Assembly: GCA_016209105.1 (NCBI GenBank)
Contig: JACQWR010000018.1
Span: 242,030 to 306,029, forward strand
Reading direction: 5' to 3'
Length of the DNA stretch: 64,000 nt
Source: Deltaproteobacteria bacterium
GTDB taxonomy: Bacteria; Desulfobacterota; Syntrophia; Syntrophales; JACQWR01
Shown: positions 51,878-60,283 of the stretch, piece after piece
Layout: each line of letters starts with the position of its first letter
Numbering within the stretch: position 1 is the stretch's first letter
The notes under the pieces: generated by a model
The model's database searches: none
Told to the model about the DNA's origin: nothing
Seen by the model: the letters and a program-made list of their open reading frames with translations, nothing else
Program-made: the position numbers and the translations under genes

Positions 51878-54172
51878 TTGATCCGAAGATATCTCCTTTT
51901 ATCCCTTGCAGTGGCCCTGCTGCTCCACATCGGCTACCTGTACTTCAAGGTAGGTCGAGGGGTTGCCGGAGACGCTTGGGAATCCCCCTCGATTCTCTAC
52001 GGCCGCCCCACGGAGATCCGCAAGGGGGACCACCTCGGGAACCTCCGCTTTGCCGAGCGACTACAGAGACTCCACTACAGGAAAGTCGCGGGAAAGCCAT
52101 CCACCGCCGGGACATTCTCCGAAGAGCGGGGGAACATCCGGATATTCCCCCGCGTGGGCGGAACCGAAAAATCCTCCCGCGGGAGCGGCCCGGTGGACAT
52201 CGCGGTTCACGACGGGCGGGTCGTGTCGCTGGTCTCCCCAGCCGGTGGAGAACTGGACTCGATCCGCCTGGAACCGGAGGAGATCGGCCGCATCATGGGT
52301 CCGAAGATGGAGTCCCGACGCCCGGTTCCCCTCTCCGCCATTTCTCCTTTCCTGCAGAACGCGGTGATCGCGTCTGAAGACGCTCGTTTTTATTCCCATA
52401 TCGGTATTGATGTCCTCGCGACCGGCCGGGCATTGTTTACCAACTTTAAGCAGCAGCGGTTCGCTCAGGGCGGCTCCACCATCACGCAACAACTCGCAAA
52501 AAACTTCTTCCTCTCCCCAAAGAAGACCCTCGGGCGTAAATTGCGCGAGGTGGAACTTGCGCTCATGCTTGAGTGGCGGTACTCGAAAAAACAGATCCTT
52601 GAGATGTACTTAAACAAGATTTACTTCGGGCAAGAGGGCCTCCGGGGGATCTACGGCATCGAAGAGGCGGCAGAATTCTATTTCTCGAAGCAGGCGAGAG
52701 ATATTTCCCTGGAGGAGTCTGCGCTGCTCGCCGGGATCATCCGCTCCCCGAACCGGTACCCCCTCTTACGGGCCCCCACGGCGGTAAAGAAGCGGCGCAA
52801 CGCCGTTCTGGCGCGGATGCGCCAGCTTGAGATGATTCGGGAGGATGAGTTCCAGAGGGCCTTAAGCGCGCCGGTGCAGACCCGGCAACGGAGCGCTCCC
52901 GTCTACCTGGCATCGCATTTCGTGGATTACCTGCGGCGGATCACCGCGGAAGAACTGGGAGGTGAGAAACTCTACCGCACGGGGTACCGCTACTACACAA
53001 CCCTCGACCCCATACACCAAGCCGTCGCCCAAGAGGCGGTCACCCGGGGGCTCGAGGAAATCGAGAAAACGGCTACCCCTGCCGGCGAACCGCTGCAGGC
53101 TGCGCTGGTCGCCGTGGATCCGGCAACCGGGGCGATGACCGCCATGGTTGGCGGCCGTGGCCACGGGGATACACGGTTCAACCGGGCGGTGGACGCAAAA
53201 CGTCAGCCGGGAAGCGCTTTCAAGCCTTTCGTCCTCCTCACGGCGCTTTCACTGTCGGCGCAGGGCAAGGGAGATAAGACGCTCTCTACGATCGTGTCCG
53301 GCGAGCCGGTGTCAATCCCTACCCCGGAGGGGATGTGGACTCCGTCGAATTTCGAAAGAAAGACGTACGGAACAATCACGATCCGGAAGATGATCGAGGA
53401 TTCTGTAAACACTGCCACCGCCCGGCTGGCGAACGACATCGGGCTGGAGGAAGTGCTCAAAACCGCGCGTGCGGCGGGTATCACAAGCCCGCTCTTACCC
53501 GTCCCCTCGATGGCACTGGGGAGCTTCGAAGTCACGCCGGTGGAGCTCGCCTATGCCTACACGACGATCGCCTCAGGAGGTATCCGTTTCGACCCATTTC
53601 CCCTCTTCTCGGTGACCACGGCAGACGGGGATATCCTCACCGCTAAGAAGGTTCACCGGGAACAGGCGCTCGACCAGCGCGTAGCATACCTTACCGGGTA
53701 TGCGATGGAGGGGGTGCTGGAGCGCGGCACGGCAAACTCGGCAAAGGCGATGGGGATTTCCTTCCCGGCATCGGGGAAGACCGGAACGACGAACGGCAAC
53801 CGGGACTCCTGGTTTGTGGGATACACCCCCGACGTGGTCTGCGCCGTGTGGGTGGGGAACGACTCCGGCGCGGATACGGGGCTGACCGGGGCGCAGGGAG
53901 CGCTCCACCTCTGGGCGCGGTTCCTGCGGGCCCTCTACCCCCAATCCGGACCGCCGGCCCTGACCCGGCCGGAGGGGGTGGAGACTGCGGTGATAGATCC
54001 CGAGTCCGGGTATCTCGCCACCACCTCATGCCCGCAAACGCTGCAGGAGGCTTACCTCACGGGGACGGCGCCGAAGGAAACGTGCCCGTACCATCCGGTG
54101 CACCCCGTCGTGGAGACCCTCCGCAAGGGGATACAGAGCGTCGGGGACTTCTTCCGCAACCTGTTCAGGTAG
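51878..54172 (+). CDS. Class A penicillin-binding protein (PBP1)
   Basis: 764 residues, TTG start with GGGAAGGA upstream. One N-terminal anchor helix, a UB2H-like segment as in PBP1B (residues about 40-120), then glycosyltransferase GT51 (EDARFYSHIGID, GGSTITQQLAKN, EMYLNKIYFGQ) and transpeptidase with SxxK (GSAFKPFV), SVN and KTGTTNG. Polymerises and cross-links peptidoglycan. PBP1B type is favoured by the region before the GT51 domain. Confidence 0.9.
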   Translation: MIRRYLLLSLAVALLLHIGYLYFKVGRGVAGDAWESPSILYGRPTEIRKGDHLGNLRFAERLQRLHYRKVAGKPSTAGTFSEERGNIRIFPRVGGTEKSSRGSGPVDIAVHDGRVVSLVSPAGGELDSIRLEPEEIGRIMGPKMESRRPVPLSAISPFLQNAVIASEDARFYSHIGIDVLATGRALFTNFKQQRFAQGGSTITQQLAKNFFLSPKKTLGRKLREVELALMLEWRYSKKQILEMYLNKIYFGQEGLRGIYGIEEAAEFYFSKQARDISLEESALLAGIIRSPNRYPLLRAPTAVKKRRNAVLARMRQLEMIREDEFQRALSAPVQTRQRSAPVYLASHFVDYLRRITAEELGGEKLYRTGYRYYTTLDPIHQAVAQEAVTRGLEEIEKTATPAGEPLQAALVAVDPATGAMTAMVGGRGHGDTRFNRAVDAKRQPGSAFKPFVLLTALSLSAQGKGDKTLSTIVSGEPVSIPTPEGMWTPSNFERKTYGTITIRKMIEDSVNTATARLANDIGLEEVLKTARAAGITSPLLPVPSMALGSFEVTPVELAYAYTTIASGGIRFDPFPLFSVTTADGDILTAKKVHREQALDQRVAYLTGYAMEGVLERGTANSAKAMGISFPASGKTGTTNGNRDSWFVGYTPDVVCAVWVGNDSGADTGLTGAQGALHLWARFLRALYPQSGPPALTRPEGVETAVIDPESGYLATTSCPQTLQEAYLTGTAPKETCPYHPVHPVVETLRKGIQSVGDFFRNLFR

Positions 54173-54308
54173 GGGGACGAGACGGACGATTGGCAGGCAA
54201 TAAAACCCCTACGGGAAACAGCCTATCAGGCAAGCCTGTAAAAGGTCTTTGGGGTACCCCCTCTCTGTCGAAAGAGGCGGGGGAAATTGTTGTTCTTAAG
54301 AAGCGATG

Positions 54309-56078
54309 CTATTTGCTATACGCGTGTACCGGTTCTCGGATCGGGGGAATTGCCAGTTCCGGCAATCTCTGTTTTCGTGACCGTGCTTTTTCCAGCTCCA
54401 ATGCCGCCATGTTTTTCTCGTAGAATGTATCGGGTTCGTAGGTCCATTCTGCGGCCAGTCGTTCCTCCTCCTTCTTCAGCGCAAAAAAAGCGTACCTGCC
54501 GATGAGCGGCGCGATGAACCGCGTCCTCCACCCGAACGTGGCACAGATATCCTTCAATAGTTCATCCGCCTTTTCGGCAACGCGCGGATCGTTGCGATAA
54601 CCTGCGCCGTACCACTTCCTCATGGCCCAGACGGCGCCCGCATAAGTTGATCGAACGGGAAAGACCTCCCAGGCAACACGATCCCGGATACGCCATGGAT
54701 CATCCTTATGCATCTGCCAGCCATTCAGCAGCACCCTGATCAGGCGCAGCAGACTGGGGCCGTTGACCGTGAAGTCGCGCCGGAAGGCATCCAGAATGTA
54801 TTTTTCTTCCCGCCCATTTTTGATGTGCTGATGGCGGTAATTGAACCGGTATTGCCCGTGTGCATCGGCGTAGGATAATTCCTCCTCCGACAGCAGCGTG
54901 CCTTCCTTCCGGTGCTGTTCATACAAGGGTGTCCCCGCAACGCAGGTATAGAGCATGAACTGGTGAAAGACCGTATCATGGCTGACGGCATAGTCAATGA
55001 TCGAGTCCATATTCTCCGGTTTGTGGTCCTCGAGACCGATAATCGAGGAGCCCAGGACGCGGATCCCGTGCGATTGCATCATCCCCACCAGCGCCTTCGT
55101 GTCCACACCCTTGAGCTTATCGTAGGCGCTTTCCTCCCCTTCCAGTCCCATCCAGACCCAGCCGATCCCCAGCCTCACCAACTGATCAATAGTATAGGAT
55201 TCCAGTACCCGCGCGGAGCTGAAAACGAAGATGGCCCAGCTCTTGTTGTGCGCTTCCATCAGTTCCAAAAGCCGGAGCGCCCGTTTCTTGTGGAGGAGGA
55301 AATTTTCGTCAAGGGCAAAGAACGAACGCACTTTGAGCTTCTCTTCCATTTCGCACATGACCTGAAACAGCTCGTCGCCCGTTTCATAAAAATTGATGAA
55401 ATGACCCTTGCCGCCGAACAGCGCGGAGGTGGAGCAGAAATTACAGCCCATGGGACAGCCCACGGAGGGAATCAGGATCGCCGCCGTGCCGCCGGGTCTG
55501 CTGCCGAGATTGATGCCCATGATCCTGCCGCCGAATCCCGAGGCGGCCATGGGGTGTTTGATCGGCGTCTTGTCGTCCTGGCCGAGGTAGCGCTGGAACC
55601 AGCGGATACCCTCGCCGCGGACGATGTGGTCCGCATCAATCATCTTATCCAGTCCTTCCTTGTTGGTAATATGCCCGCCGATGACGATCACGGCCTGGGG
55701 CTGGCGTTCACGGATCAGTTCGCACATCTTCCGGACCTTGCCCACGTTCGGCAGAATCCCGCTGATGCCGATCACGTCATAGCTGCGGCTGTCGAGCTCC
55801 CCGATGAAACGCTCCAGCGTGGGGAAATCGAGGAGTGCGCAGGGGGCCTCAAGATTGGCTTGGATCATCATGATGCCGAAGGAGCGGTGAAACATGCGCA
55901 GGGAGAACGCCCCCTGGACGCGGGTTACCTGGTTTTGATACAGTTCCATCGGGTTTATGCTGCGGCTCCCGTATTCGTCATCGCACGCATAGGGCCCGAA
56001 GACGCTGCTCAAAAGGACGCGGGCCTTTGTTCCCAGCGGGTGAACCGGCTGGGTATCGTATGGGGTATGGTCAAGCAT
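54309..56078 (-). CDS. B12-binding-domain radical SAM protein
   Basis: 589 residues from the ATG at 56078, with GGGAGGAGAG upstream; the track's 56192 start adds an unlikely N-terminus. The N-terminal cobalamin-binding domain includes YDVIGISGILPNVGKVRKMCEL and VIVIGGHITNKEG. Radical SAM motif CPMGCNFCSTSALFGGKG (about residue 215), then a BATS-like C-terminal part. Resembles uncharacterised methyl- or ring-modifying enzymes of anaerobes; the substrate is unknown. Confidence 0.85.
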   Translation of the reverse strand: MLDHTPYDTQPVHPLGTKARVLLSSVFGPYACDDEYGSRSINPMELYQNQVTRVQGAFSLRMFHRSFGIMMIQANLEAPCALLDFPTLERFIGELDSRSYDVIGISGILPNVGKVRKMCELIRERQPQAVIVIGGHITNKEGLDKMIDADHIVRGEGIRWFQRYLGQDDKTPIKHPMAASGFGGRIMGINLGSRPGGTAAILIPSVGCPMGCNFCSTSALFGGKGHFINFYETGDELFQVMCEMEEKLKVRSFFALDENFLLHKKRALRLLELMEAHNKSWAIFVFSSARVLESYTIDQLVRLGIGWVWMGLEGEESAYDKLKGVDTKALVGMMQSHGIRVLGSSIIGLEDHKPENMDSIIDYAVSHDTVFHQFMLYTCVAGTPLYEQHRKEGTLLSEEELSYADAHGQYRFNYRHQHIKNGREEKYILDAFRRDFTVNGPSLLRLIRVLLNGWQMHKDDPWRIRDRVAWEVFPVRSTYAGAVWAMRKWYGAGYRNDPRVAEKADELLKDICATFGWRTRFIAPLIGRYAFFALKKEEERLAAEWTYEPDTFYEKNMAALELEKARSRKQRLPELAIPPIREPVHAYSK

Positions 56079-56253
56079 GTTTCTCTCCTCCCAAGAAAAG
56101 TTATAGTCTGTACGGGAGAAGTGTAAAGGGGATGGGAACGGAATGGAAGCCCTAAGTTGCCGTTTTACAATACTTTTACAATCACTTCGCATTATGCCTG
56201 AAGAAAGCCCTTGCGAATACTAAATATTATACATTATATGGGTTAACACGGTT

Positions 56254-56436
56254 TTTTCAAACGGTGAGCAGCTAAAATCTGCTCCTGAAATCGGCAGGAT
56301 TGTCTCTGAAATTAGAAACGACCAATTTAGAAAGCTGATGTACGGCGATTACTCATTTATCGCATTGAAAAGAAACAAATATCAATTCTCACAATTCGAC
56401 ACGGTAAGCAGATTCTGCCGATAGAAGAAATTGAAG
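56254..56436 (+). pseudogene. Remnant of a ParE-family toxin
   Basis: SNGEQLKSAPEIGRIVSEIRNDQFRKLMYGDYSFI in one frame continues, after one frameshift, as YRIEKKQISILTIRHGKQILPIEE in the next. Both are consecutive parts of ParE (PEIGRIVPE..IRELIYGNYRIIYRI..ILTIRHG). The start is missing and the end runs into the dispersed repeat at 56431. No antitoxin is left. Confidence 0.85.
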
Positions 56437-56482
56437 CTCCCCGCGGCAAGCCGCGGGGGGAATGCGCTCGCTGCCGGATTCA
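56431..56482 (+). repeat. Dispersed repeat, TTGAAGCTC family
   Basis: TTGAAGCTCCCCGCGGCAAG..AATGCGCTCGCTGCCGGATTCA. The core CCCCGCGGC-AA-GCCGCGGGG is a perfect palindromic hairpin. It directly follows the ParE remnant. Confidence 0.7.
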
Positions 56483-56568
56483 ACCGCTTTGAAAGGAACA
56501 CGGGTTAGGCCGGCGTTTCACCCACGCCCCTCACGCTTGGCGTTATCGGTAAAAGAAAGGCCTGTAGA

Positions 56569-56982
56569 ATGAAAAAGCTGATTTACGGAATATGTTTTGC
56601 GTTATTGTTATCAAGCAATGTTTTGGCCGAAGAGGCAAATACCGTCCAGGTTGATGTATTGGCAAAAACAGGGCGAAGCTGGGATGGGAGCCATCTACCG
56701 GACTACTCAAAAGGCACTCCGGAGCTAACAATTCTCAGAATCAAAATCCCGCCGGGAGTGCAGTTGCCCTTGCATAAACATCCAGTAATAAATGCGGGTG
56801 TATTATTGAACGGAGAACTTACGGTAGTCACTGAAGACAATAGGACATTACATATGAAAACGGGAGACTCAATTGTCGAAGTCGTGAACATTTGGCATTA
56901 TGGGAAGAATGAAGGCAATACCATGGCGGAGATTCTTGTTTTCTATGCAGGGGTAGTGGATACCCCGATAACCATTAAATAA
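56569..56982 (+). CDS. Exported cupin-domain protein
   Basis: 137 residues with a signal peptide (to about ALA/EEA, residue 21). Single cupin domain: LRIKIPPGVQLPLHKHPVINAGVLLNGELTV (first metal-binding box with HKH) and the second box near IWHYGKNEG. Probably a periplasmic metal-binding cupin. No known substrate. Confidence 0.85.
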   Translation: MKKLIYGICFALLLSSNVLAEEANTVQVDVLAKTGRSWDGSHLPDYSKGTPELTILRIKIPPGVQLPLHKHPVINAGVLLNGELTVVTEDNRTLHMKTGDSIVEVVNIWHYGKNEGNTMAEILVFYAGVVDTPITIK

Positions 56983-57070
56983 TAGGAGCCGACACATACC
57001 GCAGCGCTCGTGCGGAGTCCGTTTCACTCCACCGCACAGTTCAGGCATGGGACGCAATGGGGAGGATAGT

Positions 57071-57463
57071 ATGGAACTATCCATATTCATCGCAAAAATC
57101 ACGGCAGTGATATACCTGTCGGCTTCTCTCGGCGGGTTTTTCAGGAGAGATTATTATCGCAGGCTTTCCGACGATATGCACAAGAACGCCGGGCTGACCT
57201 ACATGGCGGGCTTCATCGCCGTCATCGTTGGATTTCTGATTGTGCACTATCACAATCATTGGGGAAGAGACTGGACTGTTCTGATAACGATTATAGGCTG
57301 GTTATCCCTCATAAAAGGCGTCCTCATAATAGTCTTTCCAAAATTCATTCGGCGTTTGTCCGAACCCTTTCTTACCGATAGAGCCCTAAAGATTATTCCC
57401 TATGTTACGCTCTTGATCGGACTCTTGTTTGGTTACTTCGGATTTGTGCATGGAAGCGTCTGA
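57071..57463 (+). CDS. Small four-helix membrane protein
   Basis: 130 residues from ATG 57071, with GGGGAGGA upstream. Four hydrophobic segments: FIAKITAVIYLSASLGGFF, TYMAGFIAVIVGFLIV, WTVLITIIGWLSLIKGVLIIVF and IPYVTLLIGLLFGYFGFV. I do not recognise a named family. It stands after the cupin gene with a 90-base gap. Confidence 0.75.
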   Translation: MELSIFIAKITAVIYLSASLGGFFRRDYYRRLSDDMHKNAGLTYMAGFIAVIVGFLIVHYHNHWGRDWTVLITIIGWLSLIKGVLIIVFPKFIRRLSEPFLTDRALKIIPYVTLLIGLLFGYFGFVHGSV

Positions 57464-57576
57464 CATCAGAGGTCAATCAGGTGTCCACCAAACGGGGGGA
57501 GGTTCAAACCGAAACCTGAATTTAAAGACAAAGCAAATTCACTTGAAATGAAAGAACGCACCCAACCAGAAACTGC

Positions 57577-58218
57577 TCACCAGGTGAGGCAGCGGCGGCT
57601 TACCTTCCCCGCCGTGGCAAACTCCACCCCCTCCATTTCCAGCAAGGCCTTCTTCAGAGCCGTGCCGCCTCCGAAACCGCCGAGTTCCCCGCCTGCGCGC
57701 ACGACGCGGTGGCAAGGGATAACCAGGGGAAAGGGATTACGGGCCATTGCCGTTCCCACCGCCCGCGCCGCGCCGGAACGGCCGAGCAGATCCGCCAGTC
57801 CGCCATAGGTCACAACCTTTCCCCGTGGTATTTGCCAGGTCCGCGTCAGCACCTGCCGATGGAAAGCGGAACAGACGCTCATATCCAGTTCGTCGAGGGT
57901 AAAATCAACCGGCCGCTCTTCCAGATAGCGTCCGATTTTAAACGCCAGTCGTTTGGTCGCGGCGCTGGATGCAGACTGAGCCCCGGGAAAGGCATGTCGG
58001 ATGGCAGCCTCGACGGCCGCACGTTTCCGCGGCAGGAAAATGTGCACCACTGGAGGCCTGCCGCTGTTTCGTCTCCAGACCAACGCTGTCTGCCCGAAGC
58101 GGGAGGGGATTAACTGATACCAGAACGGTTCCTCCATAGCAACCTCTGCTTGAAACCAACCTTGAAGTTCTCCACCCACAGGGCGACAAACTTGGCGAAA
58201 GCCTACAACAGCTTCCAA
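57577..58218 (-). CDS. ogt: Methylated-DNA-protein cysteine methyltransferase
   Basis: 213 residues. The active site PCHRVV is followed by [10 protein letters not shown], and the HTH region includes [40 protein letters not shown]. Removes O6-alkyl groups from guanine in a single-turnover reaction. The N-terminal domain (residues 1-110) is less conserved, as in Ogt. The start is not well defined. Confidence 0.9.
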   Translation of the reverse strand: MEAVVGFRQVCRPVGGELQGWFQAEVAMEEPFWYQLIPSRFGQTALVWRRNSGRPPVVHIFLPRKRAAVEAAIRHAFPGAQSASSAATKRLAFKIGRYLEERPVDFTLDELDMSVCSAFHRQVLTRTWQIPRGKVVTYGGLADLLGRSGAARAVGTAMARNPFPLVIPCHRVVRAGGELGGFGGGTALKKALLEMEGVEFATAGKVSRRCLTW

Positions 58219-58225
58219 CCACTAA

Positions 58226-58248
58226 ATTCCCGTCTACACGGGAATGAC
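58226..58248 (+). repeat. TTCCCGT palindromic repeat
   Basis: ATTCCCGTCTACACGGGAATGAC, a half-unit of the repeats at 36138 and 40512, between ogt and uvrC. Confidence 0.6.
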
Positions 58249-58299
58249 AAAAAAATGCCCGGACTTTTTACCAAGTCGTCATTTGCCCCGACCTGTCCC

Positions 58300-60123
58300 T
58301 CAGGAGCGGGCTTTTAAAAAGGCGCAGATTTGCGCGGCCCACGCCTTGCCTATTCCCGGCACCTGCGCCACCTCCTCGGGCGCCGCACGTCCCAGCGCCG
58401 CAAGGTCGCCGAAATGGCCGAGGAGCGCCTTTTTCCGGGACGGACCGATGCCGGGAATCTCGTCCAAAAGCGATTGAAAATCGCTTTTCTCTTTCAGCCG
58501 CCGGTGATACGAAACGGCAAACCGGTGCGCCTCGTCGCGCACCCGCTGGAGCAGGAAAAAGGCGGCCGGCCAGCGCGCCAGGTAAAGGGGGTCTTTGCGC
58601 CGGGGCAGGTAAACCCGATCCTCGTTCTTGTCCGGCGACAACGGGTTCTTCCGGCGGCTCTCCTTGGCAAAGCCGATGACAGCCATACCCCGGATGTCCA
58701 GGTCTTTCAGGAGGGAGAGCGCCACGCCCAGGTGCCCCCTGCCGCCGTCCACGACAATCAGGTCGGGAAGCCCTTCTTTCTTCTCGTAGCGCCGCTTCAG
58801 AACCTCGTACATCATGGCGTAATCATCGGCGCCCTTCACCGTCCTGATCCGGAAACGCCGGTATCCATCCTTGCAGGGCACGCCGTCCACGAACGTCACC
58901 ATCGAGCCGACGGCGTACTCCCCGCCCACGTTCGAGATGTCGAAGCACTCGATCCGCGCCGGCGGCTGCTTCAACCCCAGCGCCTCTGCCAGGAGCCGGA
59001 GCGCCTCTTTCGGCTCCCTTCCCGCAAGCTGCTCCGACCGGAACAGGTTCTCGGCGTTGCGCATGGCGATCTGGAGGAGCCCCCGTTTCTGTCCCCGCTG
59101 CGGCGACAGGACCGCCACCACCCTGCCCTTCTTTTCCGACAGCCACTCCCCGATGATTTCCCTATCCTCCATGTCCACGGACACGATAATCTCCGCGGGA
59201 ATATAGGCCTTGCCGTCGTAGTACTGCTTGATGAGCGCGGAGAGTATCTCGTCCGTCCCGGCGATGCTCCGGACGAGCGGGAACGTCTTTTTGCCCATGA
59301 CGCGTCCGCTCCGCACGTGGAGGGCGCATACCAATGTCCGGTCGCCTTCCCGGAAAAGGCCGAAGACATCCTGGTCGGCCGGGGTCAGGGAGGAGATGCG
59401 CTGTTTTTCCAGGGTCGTGACGATGGCCGCGATGCGGTCCCGCAGGGCGGCGGCCTCCTCAAAACGCATCTGGGTCGCGGCGGCATCCATCCTCGCCTTG
59501 AGCCCGGCAAGCAGGGTTTTCTCCTTCCCTTCGAGAAATGCGATCCCGTCTTCCACGAGGCGCCGGTAGGCGGATTCATCCACCTTGCCCGCGCAGGGGG
59601 CAAGGCACCTGCCGATTTCGTATTCCAGGCACGCCCGTTTCCTGCCCTTCAACTCGTTATCCCCGCAGGTGCGCAGCAAAAACACCGATTGAAGAAATTC
59701 CAGCGTCTCCCGTGCCGCGCCGCCGGAGGGATAGGGCCCAAAGCAGCGCGCCCCGTCCTTTTTCGGACGCCGCACCAGTTGGAAACGGGGGAAACGATCC
59801 GCCGGATCGATCCGGATGTGGAAGTAGGTCTTGTCGTCCCGGAAGATGACGTTGTACTTCGGCCGGTGTTCCTTGATCAGGTTGTTTTCCAGGATGAGGG
59901 CTTCTTTTTCCGTCCCCGTGACGATGAACTCCACGTCCGCGATGCGGGAGACCAGGAAGGGGATCATGGGCCGCTTGTCCGTGCCACTGAAGTAGGCCCG
60001 CACCCGGTTGCGCAGATCCCTCGCCTTCCCCACGTAGATGACCTTACCTGCGGCATCCTTCATCAGGTAAGCACCCGGCGCACGGGGAACATTTTTGATC
60101 TTGATTTTCAGCTCGTCGGACAT
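58300..60123 (-). CDS. uvrC: Excinuclease ABC subunit C
   Basis: 607 residues, the usual size. GIY-YIG nuclease (APGAYLMKDAAGKVIYVGKARDLRNRV, residues 14-40), UVR motif (about 205-235), the RNase H-like 5' nuclease domain (ECFDISNVGGEYAVGSMV, VVDGGRGHLGVA) and C-terminal helix-hairpin-helix (DEIPGIGPSRKKALLGHFG). Makes both incisions in nucleotide excision repair. Confidence 0.95.
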   Translation of the reverse strand: MSDELKIKIKNVPRAPGAYLMKDAAGKVIYVGKARDLRNRVRAYFSGTDKRPMIPFLVSRIADVEFIVTGTEKEALILENNLIKEHRPKYNVIFRDDKTYFHIRIDPADRFPRFQLVRRPKKDGARCFGPYPSGGAARETLEFLQSVFLLRTCGDNELKGRKRACLEYEIGRCLAPCAGKVDESAYRRLVEDGIAFLEGKEKTLLAGLKARMDAAATQMRFEEAAALRDRIAAIVTTLEKQRISSLTPADQDVFGLFREGDRTLVCALHVRSGRVMGKKTFPLVRSIAGTDEILSALIKQYYDGKAYIPAEIIVSVDMEDREIIGEWLSEKKGRVVAVLSPQRGQKRGLLQIAMRNAENLFRSEQLAGREPKEALRLLAEALGLKQPPARIECFDISNVGGEYAVGSMVTFVDGVPCKDGYRRFRIRTVKGADDYAMMYEVLKRRYEKKEGLPDLIVVDGGRGHLGVALSLLKDLDIRGMAVIGFAKESRRKNPLSPDKNEDRVYLPRRKDPLYLARWPAAFFLLQRVRDEAHRFAVSYHRRLKEKSDFQSLLDEIPGIGPSRKKALLGHFGDLAALGRAAPEEVAQVPGIGKAWAAQICAFLKARS

Positions 60124-60159
60124 GATGGGCTCGCAAATTCCCCCAAACTAAGCCTTGGA

Positions 60160-60283
60160 ACGGCTTCGTAAAAAGGCCAGAGGCAAGGCGCGCGAGGCAG
60201 GAGGAATGAGACGTACATTTAGCGTACGTCGCAGTGACTCATGATGAAGCGCAACACAGCATATGGCCTTTTTACGGAGTCGT
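60160..60283. mobile_element. MITE-like element with terminal inverted repeats
   Basis: Ends ACGGCTTCGTAAAAAGGCCA (from 60160) and TGGCCTTTTTACGGAGTCGT (to 60283), with 13 bases CGTAAAAAGGCCA matching exactly and two mismatches further out. About 124 bp in total, no gene. The middle holds GACGTAC-ATTTAGC-GTACGTC. The right edge supplies the stop codon of ubiD. Confidence 0.75.
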
